NCBI RefSeq assembly: GCF_028476545.1
Contig: NW_026731895.1
Location: 669,501-733,500, forward strand
DNA from: Physella acuta
Lineage: Eukaryota > Mollusca > Gastropoda > Physidae
DNA length: 64,000 nt
Reading direction: 5' to 3'
Below, piece after piece: positions 36,662 through 48,919 of the stretch. The translations under genes and the position numbers were made by a program. Under the pieces are notes generated by a model that saw nothing but the letters and a program-made list of their open reading frames with translations, searched no databases and was not told where the DNA came from. Positions within the stretch are counted from its first letter, which is position 1. Each line of letters begins with the position of its first letter.

Positions 36662-37224
36662 ATCACATTTACCGCATATAGCCTACCTACCTGTGACTGG
36701 AAGAAAGTAAACATGCTAGCAGTCAACATTTGTGTTCATAAATTGAACTATCCAGCTGTTTAGCCTCACAGGTATCAACTTACCGTGAGTGCATATCGTT
36801 ATAAATTGCGTCACTGCTCTTACACACGTGCGCTCCTGTTCGATGACGTCAGCACATCCGGCTATTTTGTTTGGGTACCCATCGCGTGAATTATATTTTT
36901 TTTAGCCCTGGACTTGATAGGCTAGTAATCGTTGATGTTGTTGAATCCTCTGTTTTATAATGTGTTTCGGTGGGGGATAGAGTTGGAAGATTTGCATCGG
37001 TGTGTTACAGTAGCACCACGTGAGCGTAGAGTCGCGCGCATGTGACGGGAGTAACGTGATCTACTTGTGCTAGACACGCATGTTTTGCTAGGATATCAAA
37101 TTTTGAAGCCAGTTTCAGGGCGCCTAGAGACGTCCGTAATTTGGTTCGGCGAATTGATTGGTTATTGGATTACAATCGATATTAGATAGCTGTTAATTCG
37201 TCTTCCCATTTTATGCTCGGGTCG
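36662..37224. other. Non-coding stretch, no feature recognised
   Basis: Ordinary AT-rich intron between the TA microsatellite and the next minisatellite; no exon or element seen. Confidence 0.4.
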
Positions 37225-37860
37225 GTTTCGGTACAGGTTCTCGTGGGTAGGTTGTGGATAGGTTTCGTGTAGGTTGTGGTTTCATGTAGGTTGTGGTTTG
37301 GTTTCGTGTAGGTTGTGGTTTCATGTAGGTTGTGGATAGGTTGTGGTGTTGTTTCATGTAGGTTGTGGATAGGTTGTGGTGTGGTTTCATGTAGGTTGTG
37401 GATAGGTTGTGGTGTTGTTTCATGTAGGTTGTGGATAGGTTGTGGTGTGGTTTCATGTAGGTTGTGGATAGGTTGTTGTGTGGTTTCATGTAGGTTGTGG
37501 ATAGGTTGTGGTGTGGTTTCATGTAGGTTGTGGATAGGTTGTGGTTTGGTTTCATGTAGGTTGTGGTTTGGTTTCGTGTAGGTTGTGGATAGGTTTCGTG
37601 TAGGTTGTTGATAGGTTTTGGATAGGTTGCCTGTAGGTTGTAGATATGTTGTGAGTAGGACGTTGGTATGTTGTGATTAGATTGATGATAGGTTTCGTGT
37701 AGGTTGTGGGTAGACTGTGAATAGGTTTCGAATAGTGGATAGTGTGTAGGTGGTAAATGTGGTGTGGGTGTTATCGTTATGGTGTGGTAGGTTTCATCTA
37801 GGTAGGTTTCATCTAGGTAGGTTTCATCTAGGTAGGTTTCGACTAGGATGTAGCTTGGTT
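37225..37860. repeat. 30-bp minisatellite (TTTCATGTAGGTTGTGGATA)
   Basis: About 13 units, TTTCATGTAGGTTGTGGATA plus GGTTGTGGTG, at 37225-37620, then degenerate relatives and four copies of GTAGGTTTCATCTAG at 37787-37850. The open frames on both strands follow from the 30-bp period. Confidence 0.9.
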
Positions 37861-38089
37861 GTTGTTTTTAATCTCCAGACGTAATTGATTACTCAATTAA
37901 ACTTTAGGCAGGTGTGTGTGGAAGTGGGCGGGGGGGGGGGGGGGGTGGTTTACTTACCTGGCGTTGTTCATGATGTGCATGAGATTTAACATTCCCTGGT
38001 CAGGTTAGTGTCCGGCACTCGGTGTCTTGTGAATTTTTTGCCATACACACTAACATGACGTCGGTCATATAACCTTAACACATGTCATA

Positions 38090-38645
38090 CAACATTACGT
38101 GACAACCACTAAACACCCGTAACATGACATCTTACATGGCATCTGACGTCTTACATGACATCTGACATCTTACATGACATCTGACATCTTACATGGCATC
38201 TGACATTTTACATGATTTTTCACACAACTTCGCATAGTTGGCATATTTGAAATATTTGTCACATCTGTCTGAGAGACCCTACTTTGACATTCATTACACA
38301 GATTTAACTAGACATCTATCCCAAAAATTGAACCTGACATCTGTCACAAACATTGAACGTGACATTTATCCCACACATTGAACCTGACATTTATCCCACA
38401 CATTGAACCTGACATCTATCCCAAACATTGAATCTGACATCTGTCACAAAAATTGAACCTGACATCTGTCACAAAAATTGAACCTGACATCGGTCCCCTA
38501 CATTAAACTTGTCATGTGATAGCATCTTTAAACCAACAACCCAACCAGGTGACATATCATTAAACCAACAACCCAACCAGGTGACATATCATTAAACCAA
38601 CAACCCGACCACGTGACATTATCTTTAAACCAACAACCCAACCTT
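38090..38645. repeat. Three consecutive short arrays (TCTTACATGACATCTGACA; ACATTGAACCTGACATC; AACCAACAACCCAACCAGG)
   Basis: TCTTACATGACATCTGACA repeated at 38115-38215; a 23-bp unit with ATTGAACCTGACATCT repeated about nine times at 38280-38510; and TTAAACCAACAACCCAACCA plus GGTGACATATCA repeated about four times at 38525-38645. Confidence 0.85.
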
Positions 38646-39204
38646 CACATTGATACAACATGCGCGCTCTCACAGATGATGGAAAGAAATGTCATTTTTT
38701 GGACACAAGTTTATATCTATAAAGTTGATTCTAGATTATGTGGTTTTAGATTTGAAAACAATTTAAAAACTTTGTTATAAAAATGTGATGATTTGGATTT
38801 TTAATATTTCTCAATTACGGATTTAAAAAACCCCATTAAAAACAGAAGTATGTGATGTTGGATAATCATGGACACATTTCACGTTTACCAAGCTGGCAAA
38901 TCAAGTCCAACCCAAATGTAATTGGTGTGTAAACCTGGCCACATCCATTACAAGTGCCTGTGGTGACATCTACTGGTGAAGAATTACCGTAATTAAAAGA
39001 AAAAATACCCGATAACCCGGACAGTTTGATCGTCCCCTTACATCCATCCCACTCTCCCAATCAATAATCCTGGTGACCTTTGACCTTCGCGTTGGGTTCA
39101 GACGACAGTACCCATTTCTCCGACTCAAAACAGATTCTCAGCGTCTTGTGTGCTCATTCTGGTCGCGCACTGTGCAACGGGGGAGGAGGGGTTGTGGTCG
39201 GGGA
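38646..39204. other. Non-coding stretch upstream of the promoter-like cluster
   Basis: Unique sequence. The 64-codon minus-strand frame at 38866-39060 has no recognisable domain. GC content rises towards the G-rich cluster at 39178-39218. Confidence 0.35.
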
Positions 39205-39306
39205 GGGGGCGGGGGTTGTCATTGAGTAACTTCAACCCACGTGTGTCATGGCTATAAATAGCTTAAGGAACATTCCGATCAATCGTACCGCCTCCTACAT
39301 GTAAGT
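39205..39306 (+). promoter_or_regulatory. Candidate internal dystrophin promoter with short first exon
   Basis: In order: a GC box GGGGGCGGGGG (39205-39215), an E-box CCACGTG (39237-39243), a TATA box TATAAATA (39253-39260), an initiator-like TCAATC with A at 39281, 28 bases from the TATA start, and a consensus 5' splice site CAT|GTAAGTAT at 39301. This gives a possible first exon of about 20 nt on the dystrophin strand. It lies in the intron matching human DMD intron 44, where the vertebrate Dp140 promoter is known to lie. Each motif is visible in the sequence; promoter activity is inferred. The isolated TATA boxes elsewhere in the window lack this ordered set. Confidence 0.4.
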
Positions 39307-41000
39307 ATCGACATGTTTTTTATCTGTTTGTTTCGTTTATCTCTGGGATTAGTTTTTTTTAAATTTTGTTTTACTTAGCGAGGCAAGTATAGTGTTTTTA
39401 TATATATCAGATGTCAAAAGCTAGTCAGTGGCGGTTGGAATGTGGATTCTATGCCATCTTCTACAACTACTTCTGTTTGTTTGGGGTAAAGGCTGTTGTG
39501 ATTGATGGAGTAGCTTATGGCCTTCACTGTGTTCTTTGGTGGGTTTCATTGATGGTGAAAAAAATCATGTAGATGAAAAAAACCTTAAGATCAAAATACC
39601 AAACAGCCCTTTGATGATAATATGAAACATAATTTAGCTGAAAATATAAAACATTATTTAGCTTAAAATAAGTAGCCATAAGCTGAAAATAACTAGTAGC
39701 ATTTGGCCAAAAAATAACAGAAAGCCTATGTTTGAAAATAATTAAAAAAAAAACCCCAGCCTTTAGCTGAAAATAACAAACAGCCTTATGTTGAATTAAT
39801 AAACAGGCTTTAGATATATTTTTTTTTAATAGCGAACCTTTCTTAGATAAAAAAAATAACCGAGTTTTTCTGAAACACTAAGGTCACCTTGATGATATCG
39901 AACGTTTAGATGTTTTTCTTGCTTGACCAATGCTTGTTGACCATTTGTTAGATCTTACACATTATGATGTTTTCAATTATCCAACAATAATCAAGATGTA
40001 TCGCAATAAAATAGGAGTCGACTACTGTCATCAAAAACTGTGCAAATTGACGTTCATTCACTTGGTGAGTTTTGTTCATTCACTTGGTGAGTTTTGTTCA
40101 TTCAAATCTTTGAACGTGGAAACAAAATGTGCTTTTTGTCCGCACGATTCGTCAAATCGATTATTTATAGCTAACGGTAATCAATCGATTTTTTGGCTTG
40201 AAGTGCTGACCAACATGAAAAGAGATTTCGCCCACCGACACAATGCACGATTTAACACAGCTTTGTTTGATGTCTGTCGACCAGCAAAATATAAACTAAC
40301 TGGGGTAGAGGCGAATTTTATAACTGGTTGAGTATATCACCAGTGGATGTGGTTAAAAGTTGAATGTACCACTGTCTTTAATCATTGAAGGGTTGTTTTA
40401 TGTAACTCGTTCGATGAAATTTAAATCTTGCTTTCTCCATCGTCAAGAAAAACAGGTTTAAAGTGGAATCTCCAAGTTTTAGTACGTTACTTTCAATAAA
40501 TCGCCAGCCTTGAAAGAGTTTTAAAAAAGGAACTGTTAAAATTGTATTTAAGAAAAACGTAAAATGTTATTTACGTTATAAATAAACTTTAATCGGCACG
40601 ATTTGTTAAGTGTTTAAAGTTTAAATCAACCAATTATCAGACATGAATTATGGGATAATACCTAACCTAAACCTAACCCCACGTAACACAAATGTTAGTT
40701 TCTCCCAGATGTAGGCCTACCATAAAGGACCCTAATGTGTCAGTCGGTCTAGTGGTCACATAAGGTTGACCACAGGTAAAAAAAACAACTTGTCCTAGGA
40801 TTTAAAAGCTCGCTCCACACCTCTACCAGGTGTAAAAACTCCGTCATCTATTTTGTATTGGCTGAGGTTGGCCTCGAGATCCCATGTTTTAATTAATGAA
40901 GGCGCATTAATTAGTTTCATCTTGTAGCCTGCTGTGGACGGTACGCTTGACTGGGTTCAATTCAAGCGTGATGGTCTCGCTGTGCTGAACGGGTGTGTTG
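39307..41000. other. Non-coding stretch downstream of the promoter-like cluster
   Basis: AT-rich intron with degenerate TTAGCTGAAAATAA motifs at 39600-39800. The 133-codon frame at 39930-40331 is the longest non-repetitive frame in this intron but has no recognisable domain and contains a direct repeat (CATTCACTTGGTGAGTTTTG). Confidence 0.35.
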
Positions 41001-41004
41001 ATGG

Positions 41005-41400
41005 TTGACATGTGTAATTACCAGAGATGTGTTGATAAATGTCATGTGTCATCACCAGAGATGTGTTGATAAATGTCATGTGTCATCACCAGAGATGTGT
41101 TGATAAATGTCATGTGTCATCACCAGAGATGTGTTGATAAATGTCATGTGTCATCACCAGTGGTGTGTTGATAAATGTCATTTGTTATCACCAGAGATGT
41201 GTTGATGAATGTCATGTGTCATCACCAGTGGTATGTTGATAAATGTCATGTGTCATTACCAGGGGTGTGTTGATGTCATGTGTCATTACCAGGGGTGTGT
41301 TGATGGTTGACGTGTGTCATTACCAGGGGTGTGTTGATGAATGATTTGTGTCATCACCAGTAATGTGTTGATGATTGACATGTGTCGGATGTGTCATTTG
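41005..41400. repeat. 34-bp array (TGTTGATAAATGTCATGTGT)
   Basis: About eleven copies of a unit with TGTTGATAAATGTCATGTGT and CATCACCAGAGATG; the right half drifts to TTACCAGGGGTG variants. Confidence 0.9.
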
Positions 41401-41554
41401 CCGTGTGTTGTGTTCAACTGATGTTTTGTGATGTGTTGAGTGGCTCAATCTGGTTAATGACAGACAGTGATAGAGCATTTGATTTTAATTAGTTTTTAAA
41501 CGAAACCACTTGTGTGTTCTCACTACAAGATCGGCTCAGAAGAGAAATATGAAT

Positions 41555-41710
41555 TATAACAATATGAAGAAGTATGAATGAGAAGTATATGAACTCGTAC
41601 TATGAGGATAAGTATGAATGACAACAATATGAACGCATACACTATTTAGAAGTATGAATGATAACAGTATGAATACATACAATATGGAGAAGTATGAATG
41701 ATGACGATAT
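41555..41710. repeat. Short degenerate array (GAAGTATGAATGA)
   Basis: About four imperfect copies of a unit of roughly 36 to 48 bp containing AGAAGTATGAATGA and CAATATGAA. Confidence 0.7.
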
Positions 41711-41834
41711 CGGGGGTGGGATTGTGTAGAACAATATTGGATCTGATAAAAATATTAATGGCTGGGGTGGGGGTGGGGTAGGCTGAACTCACCTGAGGTA
41801 CTCCCACGCTTGGCATTGTGCCACAATCGACATT

Positions 41835-42085
41835 TGTTACAGTTTGTAGCAGTTGGTTCGTACACCCAGGGGTGGCTGGTCTTTAGGGCCTACTGTCAGC
41901 ACTGTACCATGTAGTGGTCAAGTGGTCAACTTTGTAGCAGTTGGTTCGTACACCCAGGGGCGGCTCGTCTTTAGGGCCTACTGTCAGCACTGTACCATGT
42001 AGTGGTCAAGTGGTCAACTTTGTAGCAGTTGGTTGACCACTCATGGGAGGCTCGTCTTTAGGGCCTACTGTGAGCACTGTACCAT
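41835..42085. repeat. About 90-bp triplicated unit (TTTGTAGCAGTTGGTT)
   Basis: Three copies of a unit with TTTGTAGCAGTTGGTTCGTA, CTTTAGGGCCTACTGT and AGCACTGTACCATGTAGTGG. Confidence 0.88.
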
Positions 42086-42119
42086 GTCTAGTGCAAGTCT
42101 TAAGCTGTCGCTAACAAAC

Positions 42120-42475
42120 CATGTATAACTGGAGATGTAGCCTATGACATTACTGGGGATGTAGCCTATGACATAACTGGGGGTGTAGCCTATGACATAA
42201 CTGGGGGTGTAGCCTATGACATAACTGGGGGTGTATCCTATGACATTACTGGGGATGTAGCCTATGACATTACTAGGTATGTAGCCTATGACATAACTGG
42301 GGGTGTAGCCTATGACATAACTGGGGGTGTAGCCTATGACATTACTGGGGATGTAGCCTATGACATTACTAGGTATGTAGCCTATGACATAACTGGGGGT
42401 GTAGCCTATGACATTACTGGGGATGTAGCCTATGACATAACTGGGGGTGTAGCCTATGACATTACTGGGAAAGTA
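42120..42475. repeat. 24-bp minisatellite (CCTATGACATAACTGGGGGT)
   Basis: Fourteen to fifteen copies of GTAGCCTATGACATAACTGG plus GGGT. The variants ACATTACTGGGGAT and ACATTACTAGGTAT recur in order, a higher-order pattern. Confidence 0.93.
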
Positions 42476-43640
42476 CCGTATAAACCTTGTTATTGGTAGT
42501 GGTGTAGCAGCCCATCCTGCGCCCAACGCGAGTTGTCAACTTGGCGCCCCCGCCCGCCATTTGTATAGCTATTCACGTTGGCGATAAAGCGCCCCTTCCC
42601 AATTTTTGTCTGTGTCTCTTAACAATGCTTTTTTTTTCACGCAAATGATGTAGAAAACAGCGAAATAAGACCGTAAAGTCAAGTAACATTTGTTTAATTT
42701 CGACTGTGTGTAATTTAGTAATGCAGTTAAAAATGAGTTTTTTTATACACCGTTTGGCGCCTCCCCAACCCCCCCCCCCCCTGAGGTCGGCGCCCGGGGT
42801 GGCCGCTCCCCCCTCCCTCTCCTCGTTTCGCCTTTGGACTATATTAAGTAAGAGAGAGAAATGTGTATACAAGGCGGGACTATAAGAACTACGCTGTCTA
42901 GCAGAATATTATCAGCTGCCATTACTACACTTTCGTTAAATATTGTTGGCTAGTAAAAGTCTAACTTTAAATGGGTCACGTGTGATTTGAACCCGCCAAT
43001 TTTAGATCTAAAGTACAAGTATTTGCTGATAACAAACGTAGGCCTTATTATTTTACTCAATATTGCTTTTGTTTCTTATTTTATTTGAGAATCAAAATAC
43101 CGAAATCGGTACTCCTTGTGATGTTTCTATTCTAAGAGACCCATTTTTCCTATTTGTTGTTGTTGTTTTTTTTGTCAAAATCGTCATGGGACTTTTCGAA
43201 CGTCACTGATCTATATATAGCACAGCAAGGATTGCGTCATCTTACTTTTAAATAATTATTTTTAACATTACGTCATTTTAAACATATATTTTTTCTACTG
43301 AAATATTGCTATTAATTTTAGAATTAAATTTCAAGCAATTAAAGTTTAAATTTCAAGCAATTAACTCTTAATTAGTAATTTAAGCATTTGAAAAAACATC
43401 AGACCTATTTTAAAACGGCCTAGTTTTGTTATTGCAGATTCTGCAGCCTATGCTTAGTGTAGTTTGTTTAGAAGTTGGTGTGCTGTGTGTTACCTGGATT
43501 AACATATTTTTATAACTCACAGCTTTGTCTACATCTCATGCTATACGATTTTAAATCAAAACTAGCGGTGTTTAAATGGAAATAGGTTTCGCTTTAACCA
43601 AGTGTACAAAAATGGCAGTTAAATATCTAGGTGGACATTT
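42476..43640. other. Non-coding stretch, possible degraded repeat
   Basis: GC-rich ends around 42510-42560 and 42750-42835 flank an AT-rich core, which could be a decayed element (start AGTGGTGTAGCAGCCC). No matching termini or target duplication were found. The rest is AT-rich intron. Confidence 0.3.
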
Positions 43641-43649
43641 GGTCCATGG

Positions 43650-46215
43650 TCTGTGGGCTGTGGTCTTATAGTGGGCCCTGGTCTCACTGTGGGCTGTGGT
43701 CTCACTGTGGGCCATGGTCTCACTGTGGGCCATGGTCTCACTGTGGGCTGTGGTCTCACTGTGGGCGATGGTCTCACTGTGGGCCATGGTCTAACTGTGG
43801 GCCATGGTCTCACTGTGGGCGATGGTCTCACTGTGGGCCATGGTCTCACTGTGGGCGATGGTCTCACTGTGGGCTGTGGTCTCACTGTGGGCCATGGTCT
43901 AACTGTGGGCCATGGTCTCACTGTGGGCGATGGTCTCACTGTGGGCCATGGTCTCACTGTGGGCGATGGTCTCACTGTGGGCCGTGGTCTCACTGTGGGC
44001 CGTGGTCTCACTGTGGGCCGTGGTCTCACTGTGGGCCGTGGTCTCACTGTGGGCCGTGGTCTCACTGTGGGCCGTGGTCTCATTGTGGGCCGTGGTCTCA
44101 CTGTGGGCCATGGTCTCACTGTGGGCTGTGGTCTAACTGTGGGCTGTGGGCCATGGTCTCTCTGTGGGCGATGGTCTCACTGTGGGCCGTGGTCTCACTG
44201 TGGGCCATGGTCTCTCTGTGGGCCATGGTCTCACTGTGGGCCGTGGTCTCATTGTGGGCCGTGGTCTCACTGTGGGCCATGGTCTCTCTGTGGGCGATGG
44301 TCTCACTGTGGGCCGTGGTCTCATTGTGGGCCGTGGTCTCACTGTGGGCCATGGTCTCACTGTGGGCTGTGGTCTAACTGTGGGCTGTGGGCCATGGTCT
44401 CTCTGTGGGCGATGGTCTCACTGTGGGCCGTGGTCTCATTGTGGGCCGTGGTCTCACTGTGGGCCATGGTCTCTCTGTGGGCCATGGTCTCACTGTGGGC
44501 CGTGGTCTCATTGTGGGCCGTGGTCTCACTGTGGGCCGTGGTCTCACTGTGGGCCGTGGTCTCACTGTGGGCTGTGGTCTCACTGTGGGCCGTGGTCTCA
44601 CTGTGGGCCGTGGTCTCATTGTGGGCCGTGGTCTCACTGTGAGCCATGGTCTCACTGTGGGCCGTGGTCTCACTGTGGGCTGTGGTCTCACTGTGGGCCG
44701 TGGTCTCACTGTGTGTCGTGGTCTCACTGTGGGCCGTGGTCTCATTGTGGGCCGTGGTCTCACTGTGGGCCGTGGTCTCGCTGTGGTCTCACTGTGGGCC
44801 ATGGTCTCACTGTGGGCGATGGTCTCACTGTGGGCCGTGGTCTCACTGTGGGCCGTGGTCTCACTGTGGGCCGTGGTCTCACTGTGGGCCGTGGTCTCAC
44901 TGTGGGCCGTGGTCTCACTGTGGGCCATGGTCTCTCTGTGGGCGATGGTCTCACTGTGGGCCGTGGTCTCACTGTGGGCCGTGGTCTCACTGTGGGCCGT
45001 GGTCTCACTGTGGGCCGTGGTCTCACTGTGGGCCGTGGTCTCACTGTGGGCCGTGGTCTCTCTGTGGGCGATGGTCTCACTGTGGGCCGTGGTCTCACTG
45101 TGGGCCGTGGTCTCACTGTGGGCCGTGGTTTCACTGTGGGCCGTGGTCTCACTGTGGGCCGTGGTCTCTCTGTGGGCGATGGTCTCACTGTGGGCCGTGG
45201 TCTCACTGTGGGCCGTGGTCTCACTGTGGGCCGTGGTCTCACTGTGGGCCGTGGTCTCACTGTGGGCCGTGGTCTCACTGTGGGCCGTGGTCTCACTGTG
45301 GGCCATGGTCTCTCTGTGGGCGATGGTCTCACTGTGGGCCGTGGTCTCACTGTGGGCCGTGGTCTCACTGTGGGCCGTGGTCTCTCTGTGGGCCGTGGTC
45401 TCACTGTGGGCCGTGGTCTCACTGTGGGCCGTGGTCTCACTGTGGGCCATGGTCTCTCTGTGGGCGATGGTCTCACTGTGGGCCGTGGTCTCACTGTGGG
45501 CCGTGGTCTCACTGTGGGCCGTGGTCTCACTGTGGGCCGTGGTCTCACTGTGGGCCGTGGTCTCACTGTGGGCCGTGGTCTCACTGTGGGCCGTGGTCTC
45601 ACTGTGGGCCGTGGTCTCACTGTGGGCCGTGGTCTCACTGTGGGCCGTGGTCTCTCTGTGGGCGGTGGTCTCACTGTGGGCCGTGGTCTCACTGTGGGCC
45701 GTGGTCTCACTGTGGGCCGTGGTCTCACTGTGGGCCGTGGTCTCACTGTGGGCCGTGGTCTCACTGTGGGCCGTGGTCTCACTGTGGGCCGTGGTCTCAC
45801 TGTGGGCCGTGGTCTCTCTGTGGGCGGTGGTCTCACTGTGGGCCGTGGTCTCACTGTGGGCCGTGGTCTCACTGTGGGCCGTGGTCTCACTGTGGGCCGT
45901 GGTCTCACTGTGGGCCGTGGTCTCACTGTGGGCCGTGGTCTCACTGTGGGCCGTGGTCTCACTGTGGGCCGTGGTCTCACTGTGGGCCGTGGTCTCACTG
46001 TGGGCCGTGGTCTCACTGTGGGCCGTGGTCTCACTGTGGGCCGTGGTCTCACTGTGGGCCGTGGTCTCACTGTGGGCCGTGGTCTCACTGTGGGCCGTGG
46101 TCTCACTGTGGGCCGTGGTCTCTCTGTGGGCGGTGGTCTCACTGTGGGCCGTGGTCTCACTGTGGGCCGTGGTCTCACTGTGGGCCGTGGTCTCACTGTG
46201 GGCCGTGGTCTCACT
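43650..46215. repeat. 18-bp satellite array, about 2.6 kb, with higher-order organisation
   Basis: About 142 copies of GGTCTCACTGTGGGCCGT. Variant units mark blocks: GGTCTCTCTGTGGGCGAT recurs at irregular spacings of about 110 to 190 bp (for example 44155, 44281, 44396, 45057, 45165, 45311). A block ending in a partial unit (GGCTGTGGGCCATGG) occurs twice, 241 bp apart, near 44140 and 44381. The right third is almost uniform. As 18 is a multiple of 3, nearly every frame stays open (up to 771 codons); these frames are not genes. Confidence 0.97.
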
Positions 46216-46239
46216 GGTCCAATCGTGTCCTTTTATCAC

Positions 46240-46425
46240 CAACCGCCACTGTGCACACACACACATACAAGCACTCACACGCAAGGCATACACACATATA
46301 AGCACACACACACACATAGGCCTACAAGCACTCACATACAAGCACACACACACATATACAAGCACTCACACGTAACGTGCACACACACACGCAAGGCACA
46401 CACACACACACACACAAGCCCACAG
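46240..46425. repeat. CA-rich tract (ACACACACACAAGCACTCACA)
   Basis: An imperfect CACACA tract with repeated CAAGCACTCACA and GCAAGGCACACAC motifs, adjoining the 18-bp satellite. Confidence 0.88.
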
Positions 46426-47284
46426 AATACCTCAGCAGATGCATTGAATGTCGTTAATTAAAACCTTGTGAAATGCTGCACGGAGATGGTGGTGCAAATT
46501 GTATGGCGGTAAATGCGTTCAATAATGTCAGCGAGGTCAAACTTTCTGCATGACTGCACACAATCAGCTCCAGCCAAATGGAACAGTTGATAATGTTAGA
46601 AATTGTTGGCGTTGTTTTTTAAACTAACCTGAAGTCACAGACCTAAATGTTCCACCATTTTCTTTTAAATCATTCAAAAAATCATTGTTCCAAGCATATC
46701 TTGTGATCGTCTATGCTGACCAATGTGTAGTGACCACCACCTAGATGACCTCAGTAGACACACTTTACTCGGTGCAGTCCTTCCTGTTGTATACTGGCTG
46801 CATCCAGTGTTAAATAAACTAATAATTAAATACCTAATTATCATGCTAGATAAATTTTATAGCCTGATATTCTCCAACCAGTTTTCCAAATTCCACTGAA
46901 TAAGAAAACTGTTCTGATGTTGAGTACAGTTAAGCTATCAGTTCAGGAACCACAACTCTCTTCTCCAGCCTCCACCTGATTTATCAGCAGGCTCTACCTC
47001 CTTGATATGTTTGTTGAAGATTTTTAGTTGACTGTCTGCCTCTACCAATCTTAAGTATATTAGCTCTTGACTAGAGATAAGTAAGTTTGATGAAGATAAT
47101 TGGCTTCTGTTGGATAGAAAAGAGATGAATCTACTTGTTTACCAACACTAGACTGACCATTCAAAACATTTATTCATACTTAGGCCTATACAATTGAAAC
47201 ACAAGTTTGTATTTTACAAAAGCATGTAAAAATAGTAGGAAATACTATTTTATTCACTGTAGTTAAAAGATGCAGTTATGCAAT
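46426..47284. other. Non-coding stretch, no feature recognised
   Basis: Unique AT-rich intron with nothing that can be supported beyond short meaningless frames. Confidence 0.4.
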
Positions 47285-47560
47285 CCATTGTTAAATGCAA
47301 CCCCTGTTTCTAAATGTGACCCCTGTTTCTAAACGTGACCCCTGTTTCTGAATATGATCTGGCTAAATGTGACCCCTGTTTCTAAATGTGACCCCTGTTT
47401 CTAAATGTGACCCCTGTTTCTAAATGTGGCCTTTGTTTCTAAATGTAACCCCTGTTTCTAAATGTGACCCCTGTTTCTAAATGTGACCCCTGCTTCTAAA
47501 CATGACCCCTGTTTCCCAACCCCCCAACCTGACCCCTGTTTCCCAACCCCCCACCTGACC
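47285..47560. repeat. 19-bp array before the exon 45-equivalent acceptor
   Basis: About 12 copies of CTAAATGTGACCCCTGTTT, ending in CCCAACCCCCCACCTGACC about 20 bases before the acceptor AATCCCCAG at 47582. Confidence 0.92.
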
Positions 47561-47582
47561 AGCGATGTGCTTGAATCCCCAG

Positions 47583-47758
47583 GAGCTGGAGGTGAGCTTG
47601 AGGCAGCACCAGAACAATGTGACCAGGATGAACTCGGCTGGAGATGAGATCCTCCACGGAGCCTCCGCCCTCAACGCTGACCAGCTGCGGCAGAAACTGG
47701 AGATGATCAATGAAAGGTGGAAGGTGCTGTGTTCAGAGGTGCTGGCCAGGCAGAAGAG
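47583..47758 (+). CDS. DMD: Dystrophin exon, human exon 45 equivalent (R18 helices B and C)
   Basis: 176 nt, phase 0 in and phase 2 out, bounded by AATCCCCAG and AAGAG|GTGAGG. It encodes ELEVSLRQHQNNVTRMNSAG, DEILHGASALNADQLRQKLE, then MINERWKVLCSEVLARQKR. It aligns without gaps to human exon 45 (ELQDGIGQRQTVVRTLNATG and the rest), also 176 nt, with the repeat tryptophan in the same place (INERWKVL for LNLRWQEV). This is one of the clearest matches and fixes the identity as dystrophin rather than another spectrin-repeat protein. Confidence 0.96.
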
Positions 47759-47771
47759 GTGAGGGATGATT

Positions 47772-48690
47772 ATCTTAATCCTTGGACTTATCTTAATGCC
47801 TTGAATCAAGCTGGACTTATCTTAATCTCTTGAATCAAACTAGACTTATCTTAATCAAAGCTGGACGTATCTTAATCCCTTAAATCAACCTGGACTAATC
47901 TTAATCCATTCAATCAAGCTGGATGTATCTTAATCCCTTGAATCAAACTGGACTTAACTTAATCACTTGAATCAAGCTGGACTTAATCTTAATCCCTTGA
48001 ATCAAGCTGGACTAATCTTAATCCCTTGAATCAAGCTGGACTAATCTTAATCCCTTGAATCAAACTGGACTTAACTTAATCACTTGAATCAAGCTGGACT
48101 AATCTTAATCCCTTGAATCAAGCTGGACTAATCTTAATCATTTGAATCAAGCTGGACTTATCTTAATCATTTGAATCAAGCTGGACTAATCTTAATCATT
48201 TGAATCAAGCTGGACTTATCTTAATCATTTGAATCAAGCTGGACTAATCTTAATCATTTGAATCAAGCTGGACTTATCTTAATCATTTGAATCAAGCTGG
48301 ACTTATCTTAATCATTTGAATCAAGCTGGACTTATCTTAATCATTTGAATCAAGCTGGACTTATCTTAATCATTTGAATCAAGCTGGACTTATCTTAATC
48401 ATTTGAATCAAGCTGGACTTATCTTAATCATTTGAATCAAGCTGGACTTATCTTAATCATTTGAATCAAGCTGGACTTATCTTAATCATTTGAATCAAGC
48501 TGGACTTATCTTAATCATTTGAATCAAGCTGGACTTATCTTAATCATTTGAATCAAGCTGGACTTATCTTAATCATTTGAATCAAGCTGGACTTATCTTA
48601 ATCATTTGAATCAAGCTGGACTTATCTTAATCATTTGAATCAAGCTGGATTTAATCCCTTGATCCATGCTGGTCAGATCTTAATCCCTTG
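47772..48690. repeat. 29-bp minisatellite (CTTAATCATTTGAATCAAGC)
   Basis: About 31 copies of a 29 to 30-bp unit, CTTAATCATTTGAATCAAGC plus TGGACTTAT. It starts about 14 bases into the intron. The left third is diverged, the right two thirds are almost perfect, and a few decayed copies run to 48720. Confidence 0.95.
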
Positions 48691-48919
48691 ACCAATGCTG
48701 GCAAGATTTTAATCTCTTGACACATTCTAGTCAAGAAACGAGCATTGAAATCTTGATCAACCCCCATTATAATACTCAATAGAAAATAAGTAACTGGTAT
48801 AATTTTCGTTGAGTTTTTTCTTTCAATTTTATTTATTTTGTTTTTGAAAAAAAGTTCTGAGATTTTTATTAAGTCTAATTCAATATAACAGCAATCTGTT
48901 GCCTATCAACTTAAAAAGG

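Noticed and set aside
39930-40331. 133-codon frame in the exon 44-45 intron
   Set aside because: It is AT-rich, includes a direct repeat, shows no domain and has no splice context that would link it to the dystrophin frame.
42490-42840. Possible MITE (AGTGGTGTAGCAGCCC start)
   Set aside because: No matching inverted end or target duplication could be found.
44146-46461. Open frames of 771, 663, 662, 551 and 484 codons on both strands
   Set aside because: They are by-products of an 18-bp repeat, which keeps frames open. Their composition is pure repeat, with no splice or start context.
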